DNA of 58,690 nucleotides from Deltaproteobacteria bacterium (GCA_020845895.1 JADLEX010000066.1:1-58690), one strand, 5' to 3'; shown: positions 38,229-47,912, counted from the stretch's first letter. Notes: a model not told the origin generated them from the letters alone. A program made the numbers and translations.

Positions 38229-40763
38229 ATGTCGCGCGTGTGGAGATTGGCGGTGAAGCGAAGCGCGTTCCTCGCACTCCTCGCGTGCGCGTTGCTCGTC
38301 GCGTGCGGAAGCGGCGACAACGATGACGGCGACGCTAACGCGGACGATGACGTCGCCGACGACGACACCGACGACGATTCCGATGACGACGCCGATGACG
38401 ACACGTTTCCGCCGCTCGATGACGACGACGCGAGCGACATCGAATATTGGCCGGTCGATCCCGCGCCCCAGACCGACATGGCCGCGTGGTTCGACGCGCG
38501 TACCGCCCTGCTCGAACGCAGTCTGTACTTCTCGTATTTCAATGCGCTCGAAGGCTATCCCGGCCGCGGCGCGCTCGGCGATTTCGGGATCGGCAACGGG
38601 CGTATCTTCGCTCTCCAGGGCATGAACCGCGACATCAACGCCCTTACGGAATACACCGGACCGTACTATCAAAACGACGGAGGCCGATTCGGCGACACCC
38701 CCGCGCGCCTGTTTGTCGGTAACGAAGCCGCAACGCCCGGCCACCAATGGATCTGGCGCGTACGCGGAGCGGCGATCAACGTGACGAAGACGATGAGCGC
38801 AGACGAGACGCTGGAACTGTACACGGTCGATTTCGCGCCGCCCGACCTCGACGCCGTCGCGCGCATGCTCATCGTGCGCAACGCGCACGAGACGCTCACG
38901 TTCGAGCAAGTCGCCGTCCGGCAAGCCCCGGTCCGCGATGGCGATGACGCGATCGAGACGTCCGAGGGATGCGTGATCCAGCGTCGTGGCGAAAAAGCGC
39001 TGCACATGTGCGGCGCGCAGGACGATGCCGACATCGCGCCTGAGGTTGGCGACCTCGTGGTGTCGTGGCCGTCCCTCGCGCCGGGCGAAGAAGCTACCGC
39101 GCTCATCGCCTTCGTTTTCGTTACCGAGGACAACGAGGCCGCCGCGTCGATGATTCGCGAAGAGATCCGTGATCGCGGGATCGACGCATTGCTCGACGAC
39201 ACCCTCGCTTGGTGGCGCGATTACCTCGACGTCGCCGCGAAGATCGACGTGCCCGACCCCAAGGTCGCCGATCTTTACGAGGGCATGCAGGTGACGATCG
39301 GCGCGCTCACGGACCAGTCCGGCGCGGTCACGCCGATGAGCCGCTATTCGAGCGCGTGGCTGCGCGACACCGACGGCCCGACGCGTTTCTACGATCGCAT
39401 CGGCCGCTTTGACGACTCGGCGCGGATGATGGACTACGTTTATCGCGTTGGCGTGCTCCATCACGAGATCGCCAACTCGATGCCGCTCGATCTCGACGTT
39501 TCGGGTGTGGCGGACCCCGCAGACGGTCGCACGTTTTGGGAGTCGTGCAGTTTCATGCCGGGCCGCTACAAGGCCGAGGCGCCGAGCTTCGTACCGGTCA
39601 TGTACCACCGTCACTGGCTCGCCACGGGCAGCACCGAGCTGATCGACGCGCGATACGAATACCTGCGCGCGGCGCTGACGCTTCAGGAGCGCACGCCGGA
39701 CGATCTCATGGGCTTCAGCGGCGACGAGACATTTCGCTATCCGCTCATGGTCGCGATGCTGGAGATCCAGGAAGTCCAGGAGAACTACTATTCGCTCTAC
39801 TCGAATCTGCTGATGGTCGTCGCATCGGAGATGATGAGCCGCATCGCGGACGCGACCGACCGCGATGAAGACGTCGATCCGTTCGCCGAAACCGCCGATG
39901 ACGTGCGTGCCGCGACCGAGGCGAATTACCGGTTCGGCGACCGATACGCGCCGGTGCTCGCCATCGACGACCTCGAACCCTGGAATTTTCCGTTCGAAGA
40001 CGTTTCGACGCAGCCCGTGTGGCTCGAATATCTCGATCCCACGTCGGACGACGCGGCGGAGACGGTGCAGGATTACGTCGATTTCCTCCAGCGCGACGAC
40101 GGCACGCTGCTCTTCCCCGAGGCGCTGTTCGGCTTCGCGTCAACACCGTTTTACACAGGGATGGTGCCGGGATTTCACCTGTACAACGTCGCGCGCGTCG
40201 ATCACCCGAATGGCGATCTCGTCTTCAACGCCATCGACCGGACCGCGAGCGACTCGGGCAACTACTCCGAGATGCAGACGCGAAATCACAACATGTTCAC
40301 CGTCACGCACGCGAAATCGGGGCGCGGACTCGAGGAGATCACGTCGCGCTATCGCCCGTGGGAGGGCGGCATCAATCTCGACGCCGTGCTCGAATTCCTG
40401 TTCGGCACGCACGTCGATGTCCCCGCCAAGACAATGCGCTTCTTCCCGCATTTGCCGAATCGCTGGACGTCGTCCGGCATGCGCGACCTGCCGGCGGGCA
40501 CGGATGGCGCCTACGATCTTCGCGTCGAACGCAGCGGTGACACGTGGTCGCTCACGATCGAAAGCCGATCGCCGCACGACTTCGTCGCTGAGGTCACGTT
40601 CGCCGACGACGGCGCACACGCGGTGACGGCGACCGTCAACGACGCCGCGCACGCGAACGTGGACACGATTGAACGATGGGGACGCACCCGCGCGATCCTG
40701 CGCAACGTTGCCGTTTCCGCAAACTCGACGACACGTGTGGTCGCGACGTTTTCTCCCAACTGA
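38229..40763 (+). CDS. Asp-rich-linker lipoprotein with six-hairpin glycosidase-like domain
   Basis: 844 residues. Lipoprotein signal (FLALLACALLVACGSG), then an Asp-dominated tether (DDDVADDDTDDDSDDDADDD, about 37-60), which would hold the enzyme away from the membrane. The rest resembles (alpha/alpha)6-barrel glycosidases: SAWLRDTDGPTRFYDRIGRFDD, FSGDETFRYPLMVAM, and a C-terminal beta-sandwich following the barrel (MRFFPHLPNRWTSSGMRDLPAG). The exact CAZy family cannot be named from sequence alone. It precedes a GH4 glycosidase (13-bp gap) and a sugar kinase, so a role in extracellular glycan breakdown is inferred. GAGG lies before the ATG. Confidence 0.75.
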   Translation: MSRVWRLAVKRSAFLALLACALLVACGSGDNDDGDANADDDVADDDTDDDSDDDADDDTFPPLDDDDASDIEYWPVDPAPQTDMAAWFDARTALLERSLYFSYFNALEGYPGRGALGDFGIGNGRIFALQGMNRDINALTEYTGPYYQNDGGRFGDTPARLFVGNEAATPGHQWIWRVRGAAINVTKTMSADETLELYTVDFAPPDLDAVARMLIVRNAHETLTFEQVAVRQAPVRDGDDAIETSEGCVIQRRGEKALHMCGAQDDADIAPEVGDLVVSWPSLAPGEEATALIAFVFVTEDNEAAASMIREEIRDRGIDALLDDTLAWWRDYLDVAAKIDVPDPKVADLYEGMQVTIGALTDQSGAVTPMSRYSSAWLRDTDGPTRFYDRIGRFDDSARMMDYVYRVGVLHHEIANSMPLDLDVSGVADPADGRTFWESCSFMPGRYKAEAPSFVPVMYHRHWLATGSTELIDARYEYLRAALTLQERTPDDLMGFSGDETFRYPLMVAMLEIQEVQENYYSLYSNLLMVVASEMMSRIADATDRDEDVDPFAETADDVRAATEANYRFGDRYAPVLAIDDLEPWNFPFEDVSTQPVWLEYLDPTSDDAAETVQDYVDFLQRDDGTLLFPEALFGFASTPFYTGMVPGFHLYNVARVDHPNGDLVFNAIDRTASDSGNYSEMQTRNHNMFTVTHAKSGRGLEEITSRYRPWEGGINLDAVLEFLFGTHVDVPAKTMRFFPHLPNRWTSSGMRDLPAGTDGAYDLRVERSGDTWSLTIESRSPHDFVAEVTFADDGAHAVTATVNDAAHANVDTIERWGRTRAILRNVAVSANSTTRVVATFSPN

Positions 40764-40776
40764 AAGGACTACGTCC

Positions 40777-42144
40777 GTGAAACTCGCACTCATCGGCGGC
40801 GGCGGAATCCGCGGACCGCTTTTTGTCGAGTCGCTGCTCGGCCGTCAGAAACGCTCGGGGCGCGAACTGATCACCGAACTGTGCCTGCACGACGTGCAGC
40901 CGCGACGGCTCGACGTGATCGGACCCTTTGCGAAAAGACTCGCCGAGGAAGCGGGATCGCCGCTTCGCATCACGACGACGACCGACCTCGTGGCGGCGCT
41001 CGACGGGGCGTCGCACGTCGTCACGACGATCCGCGCGGGTTTCGAACAAGGCCGCATCCACGACGAAAAGGTCTCGCTGGCCTGCGGATGCATTGGGCAG
41101 GAGACCGTCGGGCCGGGTGGTTTCGCCATGGCGATCCGTGCGATCCCCGAGGTACTTCACATCGCGCAAACTGCGGCGCGCGTCGCACCCGGCGCGTGGA
41201 TCATCAACTTCACGAATCCGGCAGGGCTGCTCGCCCAGGCCATGCAGGACTTCGGCTTTCGCAACAGCATCGGCATCTGCGACTCGTCGGACACCATCGC
41301 GCGGGACACGGCGTTCCACTTCGGAGTGGATCACCCGCGCGTCACGCAGCGCGTGTTCGGTCTCAACCATTGCAGTTTCACGTACGAAGCGGCCGTGGAC
41401 AGCGCGGACCGGCTGGGTGAAATGCTCGCGAACGATGACTACATGGATGCCTTCATGGGTATCTACGAAAAGTCGATGCTGCGCGAGTTCGGGCTTCTGC
41501 CGAACGAATACCTCTACTATTACTTCTACCCGGAAGCCGCTTACGAGGCGATGCGCGCCGAAACGCAAACGCGCGGCGAGCAGATCCTCGCCCTCAACAC
41601 CCGTTTCTTCTCCGGCGCGTGGGACGACGACCACTTGCGCGACATCGACGAGATCCGTCGCCTGCACGACGAGTTGCTCGGCGAACGCAGCCGCACCTAC
41701 ATGCAATACGCCTGGGAAGAAACCGCGGCGGGTGAACGCCCGAAAGTCAAAACGGATCACGGCGGCGAAGGCTACGCCGGTGTGGCGCTCGATTTCATCG
41801 AGGCGCGCTCATCGGACGCACCCCGGCGCATCGTGCTCAACTACCTGAACGGCGACGCCATCCCCTTCTTCAGCGCGCACGATACGGCGGAACTGACGTA
41901 CGAGGTGAGCCGCGATGCGATCAAACCGCTTGGCCCGTCGAGCGTGCCGCCCCGCGTCGAGGAACTCCTGCGCACGGTGAAATACTACGAGAATCTCACG
42001 AGCCTGTGCGCGCGTTTTCCCACGCGCAAGGCCGCGCTTTGGGCGCTGGAATCGAACCCGCTCGTCCATCATGCCCACAAGGCCGAGCGGCTGCTCGACG
42101 GTTTCATCAAGTCGCACGGAGGGGTGTTTGAGCGCTTCGCGTAA
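40777..42144 (+). CDS. GH4 family NAD-dependent glycosidase (6-phospho-glucosidase/galacturonidase group)
   Basis: 455 residues. GH4 enzymes use NAD and a divalent metal to cleave alpha or beta glycosides by oxidation-elimination. Visible are the Rossmann motif IGGGGIRGPLFVESLL, NFTNPAGLLAQA, the metal-ligand cysteine in IGICDSSD and the metal-ligand histidine in GLNHCSF. These match the 6-phospho-beta-glucosidase branch, although the phosphate-site residues should be checked. GTG start with AAAGGA upstream. Cytoplasmic; lies between the secreted glycosidase-like lipoprotein and a PfkB kinase, which overlaps its last 17 nt. Confidence 0.85.
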   Translation: MKLALIGGGGIRGPLFVESLLGRQKRSGRELITELCLHDVQPRRLDVIGPFAKRLAEEAGSPLRITTTTDLVAALDGASHVVTTIRAGFEQGRIHDEKVSLACGCIGQETVGPGGFAMAIRAIPEVLHIAQTAARVAPGAWIINFTNPAGLLAQAMQDFGFRNSIGICDSSDTIARDTAFHFGVDHPRVTQRVFGLNHCSFTYEAAVDSADRLGEMLANDDYMDAFMGIYEKSMLREFGLLPNEYLYYYFYPEAAYEAMRAETQTRGEQILALNTRFFSGAWDDDHLRDIDEIRRLHDELLGERSRTYMQYAWEETAAGERPKVKTDHGGEGYAGVALDFIEARSSDAPRRIVLNYLNGDAIPFFSAHDTAELTYEVSRDAIKPLGPSSVPPRVEELLRTVKYYENLTSLCARFPTRKAALWALESNPLVHHAHKAERLLDGFIKSHGGVFERFA

Positions 42145-43072
42145 CGGCGTCGACGTATTCCTCCCCGCGACCGGCCGCATCTTTCTCGACTTCATCTTCA
42201 CCGGGGCCGAGCGCGTGCCGATGCCCGGCGAAGAGATCTACGCGAGCGGCTTTTCCGCGATGATCGGCGGCGCGTACAACGCGGCGCGCGCGCTTCACCG
42301 GCTGGGCGTCGGGGTGCACATCGCCGCCGACCTCGGTCCCGACGTGCCGTCGCAAATCGTGCGCACGTTGTGGGACCGCGACCGGCTGCCCGCCACGTTT
42401 CGGCGCGACGTTTCGCACGCCACCGCCGCAATCACCTGCTCCTACAGCCTCGAACACGACCGCGCGTTCCTGAGCTACGTCGATCGCCAACCGTCGCCGA
42501 TCTGCGATCCGGAGGTGCTCTCCGAACACCGCGTCGGCCACGTGCTGTTCACGGGGATTCCGCCCGACGATTCGTTCTTGCCGATGATGCGCGAGGCCCG
42601 CCGTCTTGGCATTCCCATCTACATGGACAGCCAGTACGTCGAGCGATCGGTGAATGACGAGGACTTTCGCGCGATGCTCGATCTCGTGGACGTTTACTTC
42701 TGCAACGAACTCGAAGCGACGATGTTCACGGGCGAGGCTGAAATCGACGCGGCGTGCGAGGTTCTGAGCCGGTTGACGCGAATAGCCGTCATCAAGCTCG
42801 GCCCGAAGGGCGCGCGGATGTACGGCGACGGCATGCGCATCACGCAACAGGCGCCCGACGTTGCGATCGTCGACACCACCGGGGCGGGCGACTGCTTCGT
42901 CGGCGGTTTCGTCTGGGCGCGCGTGTGCGGCGAGGACCCGATCGGCGCGCTGCGCGCGGGGGTCGCTGTCGGCACGCTGACCTGCATGGGCTACGGCGGA
43001 GACGCGGCGCCGAACCGCGAGCGCGCGCTCACGTTGATCGGGGAATTGCCGCCCGCGATGGCTTTGACTTGA
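42128..43072 (+). CDS. PfkB/ribokinase-family carbohydrate kinase
   Basis: About 314 residues. Ribokinase-fold sugar or nucleoside kinase. The C-terminal PfkB signature DTTGAGDCFVGGFVWA holds the catalytic Asp and the anion hole. The N-terminal ASGFSAMIGGAYNAARALHRLG is the substrate-binding region typical of the family. The start is a TTG at 42128 with GGAGGGG upstream, inside the last codons of the GH4 gene. No in-frame ATG is suitable. Substrate unknown; being coupled to GH4, it may phosphorylate the sugar released by that enzyme or by the lipoprotein. It ends 9 bp before convergent corC. Confidence 0.82.
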   Translation: MSASRNGVDVFLPATGRIFLDFIFTGAERVPMPGEEIYASGFSAMIGGAYNAARALHRLGVGVHIAADLGPDVPSQIVRTLWDRDRLPATFRRDVSHATAAITCSYSLEHDRAFLSYVDRQPSPICDPEVLSEHRVGHVLFTGIPPDDSFLPMMREARRLGIPIYMDSQYVERSVNDEDFRAMLDLVDVYFCNELEATMFTGEAEIDAACEVLSRLTRIAVIKLGPKGARMYGDGMRITQQAPDVAIVDTTGAGDCFVGGFVWARVCGEDPIGALRAGVAVGTLTCMGYGGDAAPNRERALTLIGELPPAMALT

Positions 43073-43081
43073 AGCGGCGAA

Positions 43082-43975
43082 TCACGTCGGCGCGAGCGGC
43101 AAGTCACCGACGTACGAGACCGAGACGGTCGTGATCTGACGCGGGTCGGCGGTCTCGACGCGCACCTGAAATCCGTCGAACTCGAACTCCTCGCCCACTT
43201 CGGGGACGCGTCCGATCCGATCGAAGATCCATCCGCCCACGGTGGTGAATCCGCCCTCGGGCGCTTCGGTGTCGAAGTGGTCCGCGAGATCCGAGATCCC
43301 GAGCCGTCCGGATGCGACGACGTGACCGTCTTCAACACGAAGCATCTCGGTGTCCTCCTCCGTGTCGTATTCGTCGGCGATGTCGCCCACGATCATTTCG
43401 AGGATGTCCTCCATCGACACCAGTCCGCTGGTTCCGCCGTATTCGTCCACGACAATGGCGAGCTGAATCTTTCGCGCCTTGAACTCGGTGAGCAGATCGG
43501 AGAGCGGCTTGCTCTCGGGAATGAAGTATGGCTCGCGCATCACGTCGGCAAGCCGAATCTCGGAATCGCGGCCCCAGAACCGGAACAGGTCCTTGACGTA
43601 GAGAATCCCCACGATGCGATCGATGCTGCCGCTGTACACGGGGATTCTCGAGTGGCCGAATTCGACGATCGACGCGAGCAGGTCATCGACCACGATCGTC
43701 TCGGGCACGGCCGACAGACTGATGCGCGGGACCATCACCTCGGCGGCCGAGGTGTTCGCGAGGTCCAAAATGCCCTGCACCATCTCGGAGGCTTCGTCGT
43801 CGATCAGGCCCTCGCGTTCGGCCTCGTCGATGATCTCTTCCAGGCGCTCCTCGGGCGATTCGGCCCCGTTGCGCGGATCGGAAAATAGTTCCCTGATTCG
43901 TTCGAGTACGCTTCGAGTTGACAATATCGGCGCCTCCCCCGCGCCCGCCGCATTCGCGGCTACCACAATTCCCAC
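43082..43975 (-). CDS. corC: CorC/HlyC-family CBS-domain protein (YbeX)
   Basis: 297 residues without transmembrane helices, as in the short CorC form. It has an acidic N-terminal region, two CBS domains (AAEVMVPRISLSAVPETIVVDDLLASIVEFGHSRIPVYSG onwards and LADVMREPYFIPESKPLSDLL) and the C-terminal CorC_HlyC domain (HVVASGRLGISDLADHF...VETADPRQITTV). Family members affect Mg/Co efflux. The GTG start is not strongly supported. It closes the phoH-pgpH-ybeY-corC cluster, as in E. coli ybeZ-ybeY-ybeX. Confidence 0.87.
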   Translation of the reverse strand: MGIVVAANAAGAGEAPILSTRSVLERIRELFSDPRNGAESPEERLEEIIDEAEREGLIDDEASEMVQGILDLANTSAAEVMVPRISLSAVPETIVVDDLLASIVEFGHSRIPVYSGSIDRIVGILYVKDLFRFWGRDSEIRLADVMREPYFIPESKPLSDLLTEFKARKIQLAIVVDEYGGTSGLVSMEDILEMIVGDIADEYDTEEDTEMLRVEDGHVVASGRLGISDLADHFDTEAPEGGFTTVGGWIFDRIGRVPEVGEEFEFDGFQVRVETADPRQITTVSVSYVGDLPLAPT

Positions 43976-44022
43976 AGACCGATATCTTGAATCAGCCGGA
44001 CGAAAGAAATCAAGAAGACGTG

Positions 44023-44523
44023 TCAGGACGAAAAAATGTCACGCCCAAAACGGTGAAAAAGGTCCTGCTCCACGGCGGACATCTCGGCGGCGCGGCGGGT
44101 TTCCACGCCCTCGTGATCGTATCCTAGCAGGTGGCAGATTCCGTGGATGAGGCAATAAGCGATCTCGTCGATCGGCGCCATACCGACTTTGGCGGCGTTG
44201 CGGGCGCAGGTCTCGACCGAAACCACCACGTCGCCCAGCACGCGGTGCTCCGTCCCCGGCGCGTCCGGGTCGGCACTCTCCTGCTGGCTCATCGAGAGCA
44301 CGTTTGTCGCGCGATTCTTCCCGAGCCACTGCCGGTTCCACTCGCGAATCCGCGCGTCGTCGACGAACACGACCGACAGTTCCCATCCCGATTTTCCGCA
44401 AGCCTTCAGCACATTCGCGGTCATGCGGCGGATCTTGGGAATCGGCAGGTCGATCAGGTTCTGCTCGTCAAGAATTTGAACCCGGGTGGCCCTGGACGAC
44501 CTGGAGGGGGCGCTTTTTGGCAT
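44023..44523 (-). CDS. ybeY: YbeY, endoribonuclease/16S rRNA maturation factor
   Basis: 166 residues. The zinc motif HGICHLLGYDHE (HGxxHLxGYDH) and RVLGDVVVSVET are diagnostic. YbeY acts in 16S rRNA 3'-end maturation and 70S quality control. The ATG at 44523 has GGAAG 8 nt upstream and overlaps the end of pgpH by 56 nt. The N-terminal about 15 residues are basic and not conserved, so a slightly later start is possible. Confidence 0.92.
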   Translation of the reverse strand: MPKSAPSRSSRATRVQILDEQNLIDLPIPKIRRMTANVLKACGKSGWELSVVFVDDARIREWNRQWLGKNRATNVLSMSQQESADPDAPGTEHRVLGDVVVSVETCARNAAKVGMAPIDEIAYCLIHGICHLLGYDHEGVETRRAAEMSAVEQDLFHRFGRDIFSS

Positions 44524-46846
44524 TGGCGTCTTCCGGATACTCGATGCGGCTGTGATAGAAACCCGCGAGAACTTTGAGGAAGGCTTTGGAGACCCGCCCC
44601 AGATCGCGCAGCGTCAGGTCGCTTTCGGAGAGTTGCCCATCGAGGAAAAATTCGTTGATGGTGTCCGAAATGCACTCCTCGAGGCGGGCCGGCGTCGGAT
44701 TGGGCAGTTGCCCCGCCCGGACCTCGACCGCGTTCGCGAGCATGACAAGCGCCGCTTCGCGGGTCTGCGGCCTCGGTCCCGGATAGCGAAAATCTTCTTC
44801 GTTCAGGGAGGTGCGTCCATCGGCGCTCTGCTTCGCCCGCTCGAAATGCTTGCGAATCAGGCTCGTTCCGTGATGCTGCCGGATCACATCGACGATCTGA
44901 TCGCCGAGCCGATGCCGCCGCGCGAGTTCGACGCCCTCACGCACGTGCGACGTCAGAATCAGCACCGACATCGACGGATAGAGCTTGTCGTGCGGATTCT
45001 CGTCGGGCGGGTAGTTCTCGGAAAAGTACTCGGGTTTATTCAGTTTGCCGACATCGTGATAGATCGCCGCCACCTTCGCGAGCAACGGATTGGCGGCGAT
45101 CGACTCGGCGCCCGCCTCGGCGAGCGAACCCACGATCGTCGAGTGGTTGTAGGTTCCCGGCGCGCGCAGCACCATGTCCTTGAGCAGCGGGTGGTTCAGG
45201 CTCGCGAGTTCGAGCAGCGAGATGTTGCTCGTGTAGCCGAACAGACTCTCCACCACCGGCAAAGCGGCGAGCACCATGACGCCGCACAGCGCTCCACCGA
45301 CCGCGCCGCCCACGACATCGAACAGCGTGGACCAGGACGCGAAGTCGGACCACGAGCCCGGCAACGCCTCGAGTCCGACAAGTGTCGCGGCGTTCACAAG
45401 ACCGACGAACAGTCCGGCCCGAAGCAGCATGAGTCGCCGCGACTGGCGTCCCACGAAGTGCGCGCCGGCCACCGATCCGATGAGAACGTAAACCGTGAAC
45501 GCATGGTCGCCGCCGAGCAGCAGCCCCGCGATGACCGAGACGATCAGTGCGGCAAAGATCGCGACCTCGGAGTTGAGGACGATGCGCACGAGCATGGCGG
45601 TGGCGGCGACCGGCATCGCGTAATGCATGGCGGTGTCGGGCATGAACTCGAAGGTTTCGGTCACGACTCCCGAGACGAGAGTGCCCAGCCGCGCGAGAAG
45701 CGCCGTCCCCACGACGACCAGTCCGAGCAACGCCAGATCGCGCGTCGCCACGCGAAATTTTCGGATGTTGCGCTGCCCGAACACGATGACGATGTATTGC
45801 AGAAGGAAGACGAGAGAAGCCGTCGCGGCGAAGGCGAACCAGCGGCTCGCGCCCGGTGCGCCGAGATGGATCTGGTTCAGGATCGCGAGCTTTTCGGCCG
45901 TGATCTTTTCGCCCTCGCCCACGATCACCTGATTCTTCGCGTATTTCACGAGAGACGGCAGAACGGCTTCGCGCGCGTCTTGCCGGCGTTTGGCCGTCTG
46001 CGCCGGGTTGAAAGTCGTGTTGACCCCGGAGAGGGCGACGCCGATCTTCGCCGCGATCTGCGCCGCGCGTTTGTCCGTCGCCGCCAAACGCACGCGCCGT
46101 TCGGCGTCTTTCTCGAACGCGGACGCGTCCACGACCTTCTCCGTTCCGCTCTCACTGGATTCCTTGCCGGTCGCCACGTCGCGGACGACATAGACGCGCT
46201 TGCCTTTCGGCATTTCGTCCAGTCTCGTCCTGAATTCGTCGAGGTCGGTGACGACGTAGCGGTCCGTCGACAGCTCGAGGATTTGCCGGGCCAATCCCCG
46301 CACCTCGGCGGCGACCGACGGATTCGCCAGCGTCTGGAATTCCTGCGGCCCGAGGGCCTCCGTGCCCAGCGTTTCGAGAAAGCGCGATCGCGCGTCGGCA
46401 AGTTCGTCGCGCGAGGTCAGGCGCACCTCGCCCGACGCGGAATTCGACTCGAAACCGAGCGCATCTCCGAGACGGTCGAACGCGTCGTCTAGCCGCCGCG
46501 CCTGCTCGGATGCCGTTTCGGAATTGATGTCATAAACCGGCGGCGTCTCGCCCGCGGCCTGCTCCCGGCGGGCGCGCGTGCTTTCGACATCCTCGACGGT
46601 CATCGAATGCCGCGCCTTCACCGCGCGCTGAACGTACTCGCCTTCCTGATAATCGGGGGTGAAGACGATGAGCTCCGGCGAAACGAACAACGCGACGAGC
46701 AGGGACGTCACAAGGGTGAGCGGCCAACGACGGTCGATGAAGCGCTTCAAACGCCCGCCCGCCATGGCCTTCAGCAGTCGATTGGGCCATTCGGTGATCG
46801 CGTCGGTCGCGCCGGCGCTCTTCTTACGAAACCGGCTCGTCCCCAC
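44468..46846 (-). CDS. pgpH: PgpH-type 7TM-HD phosphohydrolase (c-di-AMP phosphodiesterase family)
   Basis: About 792 residues. N-terminal transmembrane helix (LTLVTSLLVALFVSPELIVF), a large extracytoplasmic 7TMR-HDED region (about 60-310), about seven transmembrane helices (320-540), and a C-terminal HD domain with AIYHDVGKLNKPEYFSEN, LILTSHVREG and IRQHHGTSLI. In Firmicutes such proteins hydrolyse c-di-AMP to pApA. No diadenylate cyclase is in the window, so the nucleotide is inferred from family. I chose the GTG at 46846 (GGGAG upstream, overlapping phoH by 23 nt). ATG 46765 is an alternative. Operonic with phoH and ybeY. Confidence 0.87.
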   Translation of the reverse strand: MGTSRFRKKSAGATDAITEWPNRLLKAMAGGRLKRFIDRRWPLTLVTSLLVALFVSPELIVFTPDYQEGEYVQRAVKARHSMTVEDVESTRARREQAAGETPPVYDINSETASEQARRLDDAFDRLGDALGFESNSASGEVRLTSRDELADARSRFLETLGTEALGPQEFQTLANPSVAAEVRGLARQILELSTDRYVVTDLDEFRTRLDEMPKGKRVYVVRDVATGKESSESGTEKVVDASAFEKDAERRVRLAATDKRAAQIAAKIGVALSGVNTTFNPAQTAKRRQDAREAVLPSLVKYAKNQVIVGEGEKITAEKLAILNQIHLGAPGASRWFAFAATASLVFLLQYIVIVFGQRNIRKFRVATRDLALLGLVVVGTALLARLGTLVSGVVTETFEFMPDTAMHYAMPVAATAMLVRIVLNSEVAIFAALIVSVIAGLLLGGDHAFTVYVLIGSVAGAHFVGRQSRRLMLLRAGLFVGLVNAATLVGLEALPGSWSDFASWSTLFDVVGGAVGGALCGVMVLAALPVVESLFGYTSNISLLELASLNHPLLKDMVLRAPGTYNHSTIVGSLAEAGAESIAANPLLAKVAAIYHDVGKLNKPEYFSENYPPDENPHDKLYPSMSVLILTSHVREGVELARRHRLGDQIVDVIRQHHGTSLIRKHFERAKQSADGRTSLNEEDFRYPGPRPQTREAALVMLANAVEVRAGQLPNPTPARLEECISDTINEFFLDGQLSESDLTLRDLGRVSKAFLKVLAGFYHSRIEYPEDANAKKRPLQVVQGHPGSNS

Positions 46847-47903
46847 CGTTGACTCTCCCGCGCTCCCGAGCCGGACGCTCCGGACGGTTCTCGCGCGACG
46901 ACTCGAAATTCTCGTAGGCGCGGATGATGTCCTGCACCAGGGGATGCCGCACCACATCGGTCCGGTCGAACTCGACAAATGCGATCCGGCGCACGTCGCG
47001 CAGGATCTCGCGGATGACCACCAGCCCCGACATCGCGCCCGGGCCAAGGTCGATCTGCGTCACGTCGCCGGTCACCACCGCCTTGCTGTGGAAGCCCAGG
47101 CGCGTGAGAAACATTTTCATCTGCTCCGGCGTCGTGTTCTGCGCCTCGTCGAGGATCACGAACGAGTCGTTGAGCGTGCGCCCGCGCATGAACGCGAGCG
47201 GCGCGATTTCGATGACGCCGCGCTCGATATAGCGTTTCACCTTTTCGAAGGGAATCATGTCGTGCAGGGCGTCGTAAAGTGGACGCAGATACGGATTGAC
47301 CTTTTCCATCAGGTCGCCGGGAAGAAAGCCGAGCTTTTCTCCCGCCTCAACCGCCGGGCGACACAAAATGATGCGCTCGACCTCTCCCGCGGTCAGCGAC
47401 GCCACCGCCATCGCCATGGCGAGGTAGGTCTTTCCCGTTCCCGCCGGTCCGATACCGAAGACGATGTCGCACGTGCGGATGGAGTCGATGTACGCCTTCT
47501 GATTGACGCTCTTCGGCGCCACCGCCCGGCGTTTGGGATTGACGAGGATCTTGTCGAGAAAAACCTCCTTGAGGTTTTTGACACGGCCCGACGCGAGGAT
47601 GTTCGTGGCGTGTTCGATGTCGTCGGCGTTGACGACGTAACCCTCTTCCAGCAGGCCACGGACCTGCTCGATCAGCTTGCGAACCATGACGACGTCGTGC
47701 GGCGCGCCTTCGACGAAGAGCTTGGTGCCGCGCGCCGACAAACGCACGCCGAGCACCCGCTCGATGGCGCGCAGGTTCTCGTCCTGCTCGCCGCAAACGG
47801 TCCGCGCGATCTCGCCGATTTCGAACTCGATCGGCGCTGCGGTGTCGGCGGAATGCCGCGCTCCGCGGTTCTGGCGATCGTTGGCAAATCGGTCGGAGGG
47901 CAT
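46824..47903 (-). CDS. phoH: PhoH-family ATPase (YbeZ type)
   Basis: 359 residues. An N-terminal KH-like region (about 40-95) is followed by the PhoH ATPase with Walker A GPAGTGKTYLA and Walker B FVILDEAQNTTPEQMKMFLTR. YbeZ works with YbeY in rRNA processing in several bacteria, which fits the neighbouring ybeY. The ATG at 47903 follows CCGACCGATTTGCC without a textbook ribosome binding site, but the N-terminus is variable. First gene of the phoH-pgpH-ybeY-corC cluster. Confidence 0.92.
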   Translation of the reverse strand: MPSDRFANDRQNRGARHSADTAAPIEFEIGEIARTVCGEQDENLRAIERVLGVRLSARGTKLFVEGAPHDVVMVRKLIEQVRGLLEEGYVVNADDIEHATNILASGRVKNLKEVFLDKILVNPKRRAVAPKSVNQKAYIDSIRTCDIVFGIGPAGTGKTYLAMAMAVASLTAGEVERIILCRPAVEAGEKLGFLPGDLMEKVNPYLRPLYDALHDMIPFEKVKRYIERGVIEIAPLAFMRGRTLNDSFVILDEAQNTTPEQMKMFLTRLGFHSKAVVTGDVTQIDLGPGAMSGLVVIREILRDVRRIAFVEFDRTDVVRHPLVQDIIRAYENFESSRENRPERPARERGRVNGGDEPVS

Positions 47904-47912
47904 TTTCGGCAG

